From Promicromonospora sp. MEB111 (GTDB taxonomy: Bacteria; Actinomycetota; Actinomycetes; Actinomycetales; Cellulomonadaceae), in the NCBI RefSeq assembly GCF_030209445.1, contig NZ_JARVSD010000007.1:372001-436000 (forward strand): DNA of 64,000 nt. Reading direction: 5' to 3'. Under the pieces are notes generated by a model. It was given only the letters and a program-made list of their open reading frames with translations. It did not search any database and was not told the DNA's origin. The stretch's first letter is position 1. Every line of letters begins with the position of its first letter. Position numbers and translations under genes: made by a program. This document shows positions 32,691-40,829 of this stretch, one piece after another.

Positions 32691-33814
32691 CAGAAGAGGG
32701 TCTCGTTCCCGACGTCCGCGCCGATGGACGCCGCGCCGACGCCGTCGGACCGCACCCCGGTGAACGCACCGCGCGGGTAGTCCCCCTCGGCGTGCTGGTC
32801 GTCGGTCAGGTCCCCGGACGCGGCACGCGTCCGGTGCATCGCGGCCCCGCCCAGCCCGCGCTCGCGGATCAGGGGACGCACCCGCTCCCAGAGCCAGTCG
32901 CGGTAGCCCCGGTGCGCGTAGGCGCCCCGCGCGTAGACGCGGCCGTAGCCCTCCACGAGGTGCGGGTGGTCTCGCCCGAGCCAGCCGAGGTACCACTCGC
33001 GGGCACCGGGTCGCAGGTGCAGCGGCAGCACGGTGACGCCGGTCGCGCCGGCCTCGACCAGGTTGTCGAGCAGCCGTTCGAGGTGCGCGAGCGAGTCGGT
33101 CAGCCAGGGCAGCACCGGCGCCACCATCACGCCGCACGGCAGGCCCGCCGCCCGGATCGCGCGGATCAGGTCGAGGCGGGCCTTCGGCGTGGGGGTGCCG
33201 GGCTCGACGGCCTGCTGCAGCTCCCGGCCCGACGGCGTGTCGGCGAACGCGAGCGAGACGCCGAGACCGATGTCGACCTTCTGCGCGGCCTCGACGAGCA
33301 GCGGCAGGTCGCGCCGCAGCAGCGTGCCCTTGGTCAGGATCGAGAACGGCGTGCCCGAGTCCGCGAGCGCCGAGATGATGCCCGGCATGAGCCGGTAGCG
33401 GCCCTCGGCCCGCTGGTACGGGTCGGTGTTGGTGCCGAGCGCGACGGCCTCGTGGCTCCAGGTGCGCTTGGCCAGCTCGGCCCGCAGCACCTGGTCGGCG
33501 TTGACCTTGACGACCACCTGGGAGTCGAAGTCGTGTCCGGCGTCGAGGTCGAGATATTCGTGGGTATTTCGGGCAAAGCAGTAATAACAGGCATGACTGC
33601 ATCCGCGGTACGGGTTCACCGTCCAGCGGAACGGCATCTGGGACGCCGCCGGCACCTTCGACAGCGCGCTCTTGGCGAGCACCTCGTGGAAGGTCACGCC
33701 CGCGAACTCGGGTGACCGGACGGTGCGCAGGAGCCCGGCGCCGCGCAGCCCGGGCAGTTCCAGCCCGGGCAGCGCGCCGTCGTCGTTCGAGATTGCCTGA
33801 CCGTTCCAACGCAT
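32690..33814 (-). CDS. Rv2578c-family radical SAM protein (SplB-like)
   Basis: 374 aa. The [4Fe-4S] motif C-x3-C-x2-C is C72, C76, C79 in NPYRGCSHACYYCFAR, followed by the family-specific THEYLDLDAGHDFDSQVVVK. The family is related to spore photoproduct lyase and, in M. tuberculosis, is to my memory called splB and listed in the LexA regulon. A perfect LexA box lies 9-24 bp upstream of the start here, in agreement. It probably acts on damaged DNA or nucleotides, but the reaction is not established. Co-translated with the downstream APH-type kinase. Confidence 0.88.
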   Translation of the reverse strand: MRWNGQAISNDDGALPGLELPGLRGAGLLRTVRSPEFAGVTFHEVLAKSALSKVPAASQMPFRWTVNPYRGCSHACYYCFARNTHEYLDLDAGHDFDSQVVVKVNADQVLRAELAKRTWSHEAVALGTNTDPYQRAEGRYRLMPGIISALADSGTPFSILTKGTLLRRDLPLLVEAAQKVDIGLGVSLAFADTPSGRELQQAVEPGTPTPKARLDLIRAIRAAGLPCGVMVAPVLPWLTDSLAHLERLLDNLVEAGATGVTVLPLHLRPGAREWYLGWLGRDHPHLVEGYGRVYARGAYAHRGYRDWLWERVRPLIRERGLGGAAMHRTRAASGDLTDDQHAEGDYPRGAFTGVRSDGVGAASIGADVGNETLF

Positions 33815-33822
33815 GACCCGAT

Positions 33823-33838
33823 TCGAACACTTGTTCGA
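33823..33838. promoter_or_regulatory. LexA (SOS) box
   Basis: TCGAACACTTGTTCGA, a perfect match to the actinobacterial consensus TCGAAC-N4-GTTCGA, immediately upstream of the radical SAM gene. Confidence 0.9.
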
Positions 33839-33879
33839 GGAGACGTCAAGCTGTCCACAGACTCACCCGGAACAGCCCG

Positions 33880-34509
33880 TCAGGGCAGCGGCGCCTCGCA
33901 CGTCGCCGTCGGGACCCCGTCGGCCGACACGACGGCCGCGACGCGCCACTGCGCGCGTTCGGCCGCGGACAGGGCGCGCGGCGGCTCCACGGTCAGGATG
34001 CCGTCGCCGGGGACGGCGTCGCGGACGGTCGGGTAGGCGGTACCAGTGGCGTCGGTGAAGGTCACCGCCACGGCCGAGCCAGCCGGCGCCGTGACCGCGA
34101 GGTGGTCCCGCGGGTCCGGCAGGCGCAGGCCGAGGACGTCGCGGTACTGGTCCACCCAGCCGGCGGACACGCCGGCCGGGCAGACGAGCACGACGTGCTC
34201 GGCCTCGACCGGGCTGAGCGCGAGCACCGCGGTGGACCCCGCCAGGCTCGCGCCGAGCACGATGGCAGGCGCGGAGAACCGGCGGCGTGCCCGGCGCAGC
34301 GCGTGCAGCCGGTTGTCGTCCGGGGCGCCCGCGTGCTCGCGCACCGTGCGGTGCGGGTTCCGCGCCCACCGCGTCCGGACCAACCCCCCGGCAGCCCGGA
34401 TGCGACGTCGTCTCATCGGCGCCGCGCCGGGCACGCCCGTCACCCCGACGAGCGACTGCTCCCAGTGCTCGCCGAGCACCCCGTCGTCGACGCGTCCCGA
34501 ACCTGTCAT
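33880..34509 (-). CDS. single-pass membrane protein of unknown function
   Basis: 209 aa. A basic cytoplasmic N-terminus (MRRRRIRAAGG-type) is followed by one membrane segment (about 82-102, APAIVLGASLAGSTAVLALS) and an extracytoplasmic domain of about 105 residues containing VSAGWVDQYRDVLG and a C-terminal CEAPLP. The start ATG 34509 was preferred to a GTG 54 nt upstream because GAGGGGA lies 6 nt before it. No family recognised. It is divergent from the SUKH-domain gene. Confidence 0.6.
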   Translation of the reverse strand: MTGSGRVDDGVLGEHWEQSLVGVTGVPGAAPMRRRRIRAAGGLVRTRWARNPHRTVREHAGAPDDNRLHALRRARRRFSAPAIVLGASLAGSTAVLALSPVEAEHVVLVCPAGVSAGWVDQYRDVLGLRLPDPRDHLAVTAPAGSAVAVTFTDATGTAYPTVRDAVPGDGILTVEPPRALSAAERAQWRVAAVVSADGVPTATCEAPLP

Positions 34510-34722
34510 CGGCTGTCCCCTCGGCCCGCCGTGGGCCGAGAGGCGGCCGGCGGCGTCGTTCACATACCGGGTCTCATCGACCCGACCGCGAGGCTATCCG
34601 AAGGCACGTTCAGAACTCCGGGCAAACCGGACAACATGCTCCAGTTCACCCACCGGGTCACCCGCGCGCCCCCGGGCTGACGTCGAGCCGGGCTGCCCGC
34701 GATCGGAGCGAACCCGTTCGGG

Positions 34723-34728
34723 TAGGTT
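34723..34728 (+). promoter_or_regulatory. -10 box upstream of SUKH-domain gene
   Basis: TAGGTT, 6 nt before an in-frame GTG (34735). If that GTG is used, the product gains 67 residues including a membrane segment. Confidence 0.45.
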
Positions 34729-34935
34729 GCCCCGGTGATCACGCGTCGGGAGGGCTGGCCAGAACGAAAGGCCGGACTCAAAGGTTCTGCCGTCACGGCC
34801 TGCCTCGTGGCCGCTGCAGGAGCCGCGATCGTGATCATCCACCTGCTCGGCCCGTCGGCGGGCCGAGCGAGCCACAGCAGCACCGAGGACTGCACCCAGG
34901 CACCGGCGGCAACCGCCCGACAGGAAGGGTCATCC

Positions 34936-36324
34936 ATGCCGGCACCGGCTCACACCACGCCCGGGGACGCGGCGCTGTACGCCTTCGAGACGTGGGCACC
35001 CATGCTCGAGCTCGTCAGGGCCGAACACCCCGAACTGTGCGCGTGGTCCGGCGACTATGCGCTGGGGGCCTTCAGCCTCCCCCTGGCCAAGACCTCCGAC
35101 GAGTCCGAGTACACCGTGGCACTCATGGACGCGACCGAGCCGCTGAGCTCAGCGCTCAAGGATGCCGGCAGGAGCTCCATCAGCTTCTCGGTCCGGATCG
35201 CGCCGGACGGACACACTGTCGTGACGCCGGCAGCCGAGTCGCCGACCACGAAGGTCCACCGGGCCTTCGGGGCGAACGGTGCCGGGCATGTCGTCCTGGT
35301 CGACGGCGCGGTGCCCGAGCCCGTCCGGCGCGAGCCCCGGACATACCCAGGACGCGGGCCGGCCCCGTCGGCCGACCCCGAGCTGCTGGAACGGGTGCTG
35401 CGCGAACGGATGCCCGACGCGGTCGGGGCCACCGAGCAGGAGCTCACCGCCCTGGAGAAGCGGCTCGGCATGCCGCTGCCGCCCGAGCTGCGCGCGGTGC
35501 TGACCGCGACCCGGGCGAAGTACGGCGACTACGGCCCGTACGGCGAGGACGACCGCTACGAGCGGGACACCACCGCGCTCGGTGGGATCGAGCAGTTCGA
35601 GGCGGACGGCATCGAACGCGCCTCAGTGGCTGACATCCGCAAGGGCCTGCCCTTCGACTTCCTCGCCCGCGAGGCCGTGGTCACCCGGCCCGACTCGCCG
35701 GTCCAGGGCCTGGTGGCCCCGCCGGAGTGGATCGTGATCGGCGACCTCGGGGGGACCGGCGACTGGGTGGCCATCGACCTGGCGCCCGGCCCCGCCGGCC
35801 ACGTCGGCCAGCTCGTCGTCCTCAGCCACGAGTCCGACGTCGGCGCCTGGCTGCTGGCCGACTCGATCACCGACCTCGTGCTCCACGGCGAGAACGCCTC
35901 GCCTCAGGGCGAGACCATCACGGAACCGCCCGCAGCGGTGATGGTCAACAGTGCCGAGGGCATGACCGTCGAGGCCGCCGCGACCGAAGAGCTCGAGGTA
36001 CTGGGGATCGGGCACTGGGACACCGCACCGTCGGACCTCTCGCCACTCGTCGGGCTCCCAGCGCTGCGCACGGTGATCGCCGAGCCCGGCACGATCGCCG
36101 ACCCCCTGGTCATCGGGCGGCTCGACCACCTCGAGTATCTCGAGATCGGCCTGGACGAATGGCAGGCACTGATCGCCGCAGATGCCGTCCCCAAGTCCCT
36201 GCTCGCCGCCGGGATCTCCGGGTCCGACCTCGACCGGGCGGAGGTCGACGCGGTCTACGACACGCTCATCCGGCTGTGGGGCGGCGAGGGCCTGCGCACG
36301 GTGACGATCGAGGGCGACCTCTGA
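34936..36324 (+). CDS. SMI1/KNR4 (SUKH)-domain protein
   Basis: 462 aa from ATG 34936, chosen since AGGAAGG lies 7 nt upstream. An in-frame GTG at 34735 with a leaderless -10 box would add a 67-residue N-terminus containing a hydrophobic segment (AACLVAAAG-type), giving a membrane-anchored form of 529 aa. Residues about 155-320 match the SUKH pattern: ELTALEKRLGMPLPPELRAV at its start and WIVIGDLGGTGDWVAIDL with VVLSHESD at its end. The C-terminal 110 residues contain short leucine-rich-like turns. SUKH proteins are often immunity proteins against nuclease toxins, and the next gene encodes a secreted nuclease. Confidence 0.7.
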   Translation: MPAPAHTTPGDAALYAFETWAPMLELVRAEHPELCAWSGDYALGAFSLPLAKTSDESEYTVALMDATEPLSSALKDAGRSSISFSVRIAPDGHTVVTPAAESPTTKVHRAFGANGAGHVVLVDGAVPEPVRREPRTYPGRGPAPSADPELLERVLRERMPDAVGATEQELTALEKRLGMPLPPELRAVLTATRAKYGDYGPYGEDDRYERDTTALGGIEQFEADGIERASVADIRKGLPFDFLAREAVVTRPDSPVQGLVAPPEWIVIGDLGGTGDWVAIDLAPGPAGHVGQLVVLSHESDVGAWLLADSITDLVLHGENASPQGETITEPPAAVMVNSAEGMTVEAAATEELEVLGIGHWDTAPSDLSPLVGLPALRTVIAEPGTIADPLVIGRLDHLEYLEIGLDEWQALIAADAVPKSLLAAGISGSDLDRAEVDAVYDTLIRLWGGEGLRTVTIEGDL

Positions 36325-36386
36325 CGCCCGAGTCGTTTTTTGCGCAGATTTTACCTATAAGCCATGACTGCCATCATTTACCCCGC

Positions 36387-36392
36387 TACGGT
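36387..36392 (+). promoter_or_regulatory. -10 box, leaderless promoter of endonuclease gene
   Basis: TACGGT, 6 nt before ATG 36399, at the end of a short AT-rich island (about 36330-36385) that also includes a run of six T and CCTATAAG. Confidence 0.5.
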
Positions 36393-36398
36393 CGAGCA

Positions 36399-37550
36399 AT
36401 GCAGAAAGTGACCGCGCGTTCGACGGCGCTCGCCCTGGTGTGCTTCGCCCTGACCCTGGTGCTGGTCACGGCAGCCCAGGTCCGCCTGGCCGCGTCCGGC
36501 CAGGCGGCCACCCCGATCACGGTCGCGTCGGCGATCGCCACCCAGAACGGCTCGTCCGCAACGGTGCGCGGGTATGTCGTCGGGCAGCCGACTGCCACCA
36601 GCACAGTCGTCACCAGCGGGTTCCCGAACGATTACGCGCTTGCCCTGGCCGACGCCCCTGGCGAGAGCAGCACCTCGCGCATGGTCTACGTCCAGATCCC
36701 CGCCGCATTCCGTAGCAGCTTCGGTCTCGCGTCGAACCCAGCCCTGATGGGCAGGCAGCTCGACGTCACGGGTGCCCTGACGTCGTACTTCGCCCACCCG
36801 GGGCTCAAGGACGGCACCACGTTCGCCGTCGTCGGCAACGGCGGGGGTGGCGGTGGCGGCGCGATCCCCACCGGCTACTACGACGCGGCGGCGGGCAGGA
36901 CCGGCACAGCGCTGCGCTCGGCCCTGCACGGCATCATCGACGATCACACCGGCGTGAGCTACGCGACCGTCTGGACCGCGCTCCAGGAGACCGACGAGGA
37001 CTCGAGCAACCCGGACAACGTCATCGAGTTCTACTCCGGCGAGTCGATCTCGAAGACGCTCAACGGCGGCGACCCCGACGACTGGAACCGAGAGCACACC
37101 TGGGCCCAGAGCCACGGCGACTTCGGCACGGCCACCGGCCCGGGCACCGACCTGCACCACCTGCGGCCCACTGACGTCACCGTGAACTCGACCCGGGGCA
37201 ACAAGGACTTCGACAACGGCGGCTCGGCCGTCTCCGAGTGCCCGGACTGCTTCACCGACTCCAACTCGTTCGAACCCGCCGACCAGTTCAAGGGCGACGT
37301 CGCACGCGCGCTCTTCTACATGGCGATCAGGTACGAGGGCGATGACGGCTGGCCGAACCTGGAGCTGAACGAGTCGACCTCGAACGGCTCGGTGCCGTTG
37401 CACGGGAAGATCTCCGTACTGCTCGCCTGGCACGCCGCCGATCCCGTATCAGCGGCGGAGATCCGTCGCAACGACATCATCTACGGCGACTGGCAGCACA
37501 ACCGGAACCCGTTCATCGACCACCCGGAGTGGGCCGAGTCGATCTGGTGA
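36399..37550 (+). CDS. secreted endonuclease I-family nuclease with DUF6359 domain
   Basis: 383 aa. Signal peptide about 1-37 (hydrophobic ALALVCFALTLVLVTAA). Residues about 40-145 match the OB-like DUF6359 (ITVASAIATQNGSSATVRGY through VTGALTSYFAHPGLKDG). A seven-Gly linker leads to the endonuclease I domain (about 160-383) with REHTWAQSHGDFG, TDLHHLRPTDVTVNSTRGNK and a late YGDWQHNRNPFIDHPEW. Two Cys in SECPDC could form a disulfide. The enzyme should degrade extracellular DNA or RNA, for nutrition or competition. Followed by a strong terminator. Confidence 0.88.
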   Translation: MQKVTARSTALALVCFALTLVLVTAAQVRLAASGQAATPITVASAIATQNGSSATVRGYVVGQPTATSTVVTSGFPNDYALALADAPGESSTSRMVYVQIPAAFRSSFGLASNPALMGRQLDVTGALTSYFAHPGLKDGTTFAVVGNGGGGGGGAIPTGYYDAAAGRTGTALRSALHGIIDDHTGVSYATVWTALQETDEDSSNPDNVIEFYSGESISKTLNGGDPDDWNREHTWAQSHGDFGTATGPGTDLHHLRPTDVTVNSTRGNKDFDNGGSAVSECPDCFTDSNSFEPADQFKGDVARALFYMAIRYEGDDGWPNLELNESTSNGSVPLHGKISVLLAWHAADPVSAAEIRRNDIIYGDWQHNRNPFIDHPEWAESIW

Positions 37551-37559
37551 CCGGCGGGT

Positions 37560-37592
37560 GCGCACCCGCCTCGTCATCCGAGGCGGGTGCGC
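37560..37592. terminator. hairpin between endonuclease and hisS
   Basis: Perfect 14-bp stem (37560-37573 with 37579-37592), 5-nt loop TCATC, 9 nt past the endonuclease stop and 40 nt before the convergent hisS stop. Confidence 0.8.
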
Positions 37593-37632
37593 AAGGTTCA
37601 GGTCGGCCGGCGGGGCACCGGCCTGCCGGCGG

Positions 37633-39012
37633 TCAGCCCTGCGGGACCACCCGCGGCCAGCGGTCCTCGGCCGGCGGGGCCCACGTCGCGGCGTCGGCGT
37701 CGACCTGGTCGCCGGAGCGGATGTCCTTGACCTGGTCGGCGCCCACGACGCCGTCCTCCCCCGCGGAGCCCGGGAACCAGACGAACGGGATGCCGCGCCG
37801 GTCGGCGTACTTGATCTGCTTGCCGAACTTCGCGGCGCTCGGCGCCACCTCCACCGGGATGTCCCGGGCGCGCAGAGCCGCGGCCACCGCGTCGGACGTC
37901 GCGCGCTCCTCCTCGGACGACACCGCGACCAGCACGGCGGACGGCACCGAGCGCGTCGCCTGCACCAGGTCGGCGGACAGCAGCCGGGAGACCAGCCGCG
38001 AGACGCCGATCGACAGGCCGACGCCCGGGTAGGTGTTCTTGCCGTCGGACGCGAGCGTGTCGTAGCGGCCGCCCGAGCAGACCGAGCCGAGCTGCTCGTG
38101 CCCCACCAGCACCGTCTCGTACACCGAGCCGGTGTAGTAGTCGAGGCCGCGCGCGATCTTCAGGTCCGCCACGACCACACCCGGCGCACGCTGCGCCGCC
38201 GCGGCGATCAGCGCGCCCAGTTCGGCCAGGCCGGTCTCCAGGAGTTCCGTGACCGCGCCGTAGGACTCGGCCAGGGCCCGCACCTCGTCGATCACGCCGA
38301 CGTCGGACCCCGAGATCGACGCGAGCGCCAGGCAGGCCTTCGCCTGGTTGTCGGTGGCACCGCACTCGGTCACGAGCAGCTCGGAGACCTTGTCCGGCCC
38401 GATCTTGTCGAGCTTGTCGATCTGGCGCAGCACGCCCTCGACGTCGTCCAGCCCGACGCCGCGGTAGAAGCCCTCCGCCACCCGGCGGTTGTTCACCAGG
38501 ATGCGGACCGGCGGCAGGCCGATCTCGCCCAGTGCGCCGAGTGCCTCGGCCATGACCAGCGGTGCCTCGACCTCGAAGTGGTAGGGCAGCTCGCCCGCGC
38601 CCACGATGTCGATGTCGGCCTGGACGAACTCGCGGAAGCGGCCATCCTGCGGGCGCTCGCCGCGCCACACCTTCTGGATCTGGTAGCGACGGAACGGGAA
38701 CGCGATGCGGCCGGCGTTCTCCAGCACGTAGCGGGCGAACGGGACGGTCAGGTCGAAGTGGAGACCGAGCTGCTTCTCGGAGCCGGAGCGGGCGGCGCCG
38801 TCCTCCTCCTGGAGGCGGGACAGGACGTAGACCTCCTTGGAGGTCTCACCCTTGCGCAGGAGCTGGTCCAGCGGCTCCACGGCCCGCGTCTCGATCCCGG
38901 CGAACCCGTGCAGCTCGAAGGTGTGCCGCAGCGTGTCGAGGACGTGCTGCTCGACGATGCGACCGTCAGGGAGCCATTCGGGGAAACCGGAGAGAGGAGT
39001 GGGCTTTGCCAT
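37633..39012 (-). CDS. hisS: histidine-tRNA ligase
   Basis: 459 aa class II synthetase. An N-terminal LSGFPEWLPDGRIVEQHVLD lead precedes motif 2 (FRRYQIQKVWRGERPQDGRFREF), the histidine-specific loop GLDYYTGSVYE, motif 3 VCSGGRYDTLASDG, and a C-terminal Rossmann-like anticodon domain (VLVAVSSEEE onward). Essential for translation. Downstream of a metallo-beta-lactamase-fold gene and a 48-aa frame, in the order seen in M. tuberculosis (hisS next to a glyoxalase II-like gene). Confidence 0.95.
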   Translation of the reverse strand: MAKPTPLSGFPEWLPDGRIVEQHVLDTLRHTFELHGFAGIETRAVEPLDQLLRKGETSKEVYVLSRLQEEDGAARSGSEKQLGLHFDLTVPFARYVLENAGRIAFPFRRYQIQKVWRGERPQDGRFREFVQADIDIVGAGELPYHFEVEAPLVMAEALGALGEIGLPPVRILVNNRRVAEGFYRGVGLDDVEGVLRQIDKLDKIGPDKVSELLVTECGATDNQAKACLALASISGSDVGVIDEVRALAESYGAVTELLETGLAELGALIAAAAQRAPGVVVADLKIARGLDYYTGSVYETVLVGHEQLGSVCSGGRYDTLASDGKNTYPGVGLSIGVSRLVSRLLSADLVQATRSVPSAVLVAVSSEEERATSDAVAAALRARDIPVEVAPSAAKFGKQIKYADRRGIPFVWFPGSAGEDGVVGADQVKDIRSGDQVDADAATWAPPAEDRWPRVVPQG

Positions 39013-39042
39013 GCCTCAGATCTTCCCATGAGCGGCGACCCG

Positions 39043-39189
39043 TCAGCCCGGGTTTTCCACAGCCTGGTCGACCAGCCCGGCGAGCACGTCCAGCTCGCCG
39101 CGCTCGTGCCACGCCAGCCGGCGCAGCACCTTCACGCTGGTCCAGCTCCCGTGCTCGGGCCAGACCCGGGACAGGTCCGGCGCCCTCAT
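39043..39189 (-). CDS. 48-aa protein coupled to the MBL hydrolase gene
   Basis: Starts MRAPDLSRVWPEHGSWTSVK, continues with a helix (RRLAWHERGELDVLAGLVDQ) and ends AVENPG. Its ATG overlaps the MBL stop (ATGA), and it fills the gap between that gene and hisS. No family recognised. The exact overlap and soluble amphipathic helix support a real small gene, but it could be chance. Confidence 0.45.
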   Translation of the reverse strand: MRAPDLSRVWPEHGSWTSVKVLRRLAWHERGELDVLAGLVDQAVENPG

Positions 39190-39848
39190 GTGCCGTCCGC
39201 GGCGAGGAACGGGTTGGTCGCCAGCTCGCGGGCCACCGTGGTGGCGGGCCCGTGCCCCGGGACGACGGCGAGCGCCGTGTCGAGCCCGCGCACGACGTCG
39301 CGCAGCGTCGCGCCCATCACCCGGTCCGAGCCGCCGTGCAGGTCGGTGCGGCCGACGGAGCCCGCGAACAGGACGTCGCCGGTCAGGACCACCTCGCCGT
39401 CGAGGCGGTAGAGCGTGGACCCCTCGGTGTGGCCCGGCGCGTGCACGGCGTGCAGCGTGACGTCGCCGAACGTGAGCTCGGCGGACCCGCCGGGCGTGGC
39501 GAACGGCTCGACCAGGTCGGGCGCCCGGTAGTCGTCGCGGTGCAGCCCGAGCGCGGTCTCCAGCGCGGGGCTGAGCGTGCCGAACGGGTCGGCGAGGCGG
39601 TAGGCGTCGGCCTCGTGCAGGCGCATCGGGATCCCGTACCGCGCGCACAGTGCCCCGGCGTCCCAGGTGTGGTCGGCGTGGCCGTGCGTCGCGAGGACGG
39701 CGCGCGGCCTCAGTCCGGTGTCGTCGAGCAGGCGCCCGACGGCGTCGGCGACCCCCGCACCGGCGTCCACCACCACGCAGTCGGCGCCCGCGGACACGAC
39801 ACAGCAGTTGGTCCCGAAGACGGGCGCGACCACGACGCGAAGCTCCAC
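39186..39848 (-). CDS. metallo-beta-lactamase-fold hydrolase (glyoxalase II-like)
   Basis: 220 aa. The two-metal site is complete: THGHADHTWD (His55, His57, Asp59, His60), HAPGHTEGS (His), TGDVLFAGSVGRTD (Asp) and VVPGHGP (His). Glyoxalase II-like members hydrolyse thioesters; in mycothiol-using bacteria they may act on S-conjugates. GTG 39848 is supported by TAGCGT 7 nt upstream. Syntenic with Rv2581c beside hisS. Confidence 0.88.
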   Translation of the reverse strand: MELRVVVAPVFGTNCCVVSAGADCVVVDAGAGVADAVGRLLDDTGLRPRAVLATHGHADHTWDAGALCARYGIPMRLHEADAYRLADPFGTLSPALETALGLHRDDYRAPDLVEPFATPGGSAELTFGDVTLHAVHAPGHTEGSTLYRLDGEVVLTGDVLFAGSVGRTDLHGGSDRVMGATLRDVVRGLDTALAVVPGHGPATTVARELATNPFLAADGT

Positions 39849-39855
39849 GCGACCT

Positions 39856-39861
39856 ACGCTA
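39856..39861 (-). promoter_or_regulatory. -10 box, leaderless promoter of MBL gene
   Basis: TAGCGT, 7 nt before GTG 39848. Decides the start. Confidence 0.5.
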
Positions 39862-40052
39862 GCGGCTCGCATCGGCCCTGGCAGGGGCTTCTTCACCCGT
39901 CGCCGGAGGCGCTCAGACAGTATGACCTGGCATCCGATGCCTACACTGTCCCCGCACGGGGTGATTCGCCCCGGATCCATCAGGTGAATCGGTCCAGCGT
40001 GACCGCGCCCCGGGTCGGGGCGAGCACGAGAGAGCACGGGGAAGGGAACGCG

Positions 40053-40829
40053 GTGGCTTCCACCAAGCAGCGGCAGCGCGCGCAGCAGGCCAGGCAGGCC
40101 GACAAGCGGGCGCAGCGGCAGGCGGCCAAGCGCGCGCAGAAGCAGCGCCTGTGGACCCTGGTCGCACTGTTCACGGTGCTGGCGCTCGTCGGCGCCTTCG
40201 TGATCGCCGCGCTGATCAACTCGGGTGCGCCCGAGGCGGGCGGGGGCACCGCCGACTGCCCGGCCGGCGTCGAGGAGGCACGGGACACCTACGAGCTCGC
40301 CGACCCGTCGGTGGCCGAGGACCGCACCTGGACCGTCACGCTGCAGGCCTGCTCGGGCGACACGACCGCCGACATCGTGCTCGAGCTCGACGGCGCGGCC
40401 GCGCCGCAGGCCGTCGCCAGCTTCGTCACGCTCGCCCAGGGCGGCTACTTCGACGGGACCGGCTGCCACCGCCTCACGACGCAGGGCATCTTCGTGCTCC
40501 AGTGCGGCGACCCGACCTTCACGGGCTCCGGCAGCCCGGGCTACTCCTTCGGCCCCGTCGAGAACGCCCCGGAGGACGACGTCTACCCCGCGGGCACCGT
40601 CGCGATGGCGCGGCGCGGCGACGACGCAGAGTCCATGGGCTCCCAGTTCTTCCTCGTCTACGAGGATTCGACCATCCCCTCCGACACAGCCGGCGGGTAC
40701 ACGGTCTTCGGCACGATCACATCCGGCCTGGACTTTGTCCAAGCAGTCGCTGACACGGGCGCGGTAGACGGTGCACCAGACGGTGAGCCTGCCACCCCGG
40801 TCACCATCGAAGGAGTTGAGACCCAGTGA
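40053..40829 (+). CDS. membrane-anchored cyclophilin-type peptidyl-prolyl isomerase
   Basis: 258 aa. A strongly basic Gln/Arg/Lys-rich N-terminus (1-32) is followed by one membrane helix (about 33-53, LWTLVALFTVLALVGAFVIA) and an extracytoplasmic cyclophilin domain (about 85-258) with GYFDGTGCHRLTTQGIFVLQ, GYSFGPVENAP and SMGSQFFLVYED. It should assist folding of exported proteins. GTG 40053 has GGGGAAGGG 6-7 nt upstream. The stop overlaps the DUF349 gene start (GTGA). Matches the Rv2582 position near relA. The 204-nt space upstream holds no gene. Confidence 0.88.
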   Translation: MASTKQRQRAQQARQADKRAQRQAAKRAQKQRLWTLVALFTVLALVGAFVIAALINSGAPEAGGGTADCPAGVEEARDTYELADPSVAEDRTWTVTLQACSGDTTADIVLELDGAAAPQAVASFVTLAQGGYFDGTGCHRLTTQGIFVLQCGDPTFTGSGSPGYSFGPVENAPEDDVYPAGTVAMARRGDDAESMGSQFFLVYEDSTIPSDTAGGYTVFGTITSGLDFVQAVADTGAVDGAPDGEPATPVTIEGVETQ

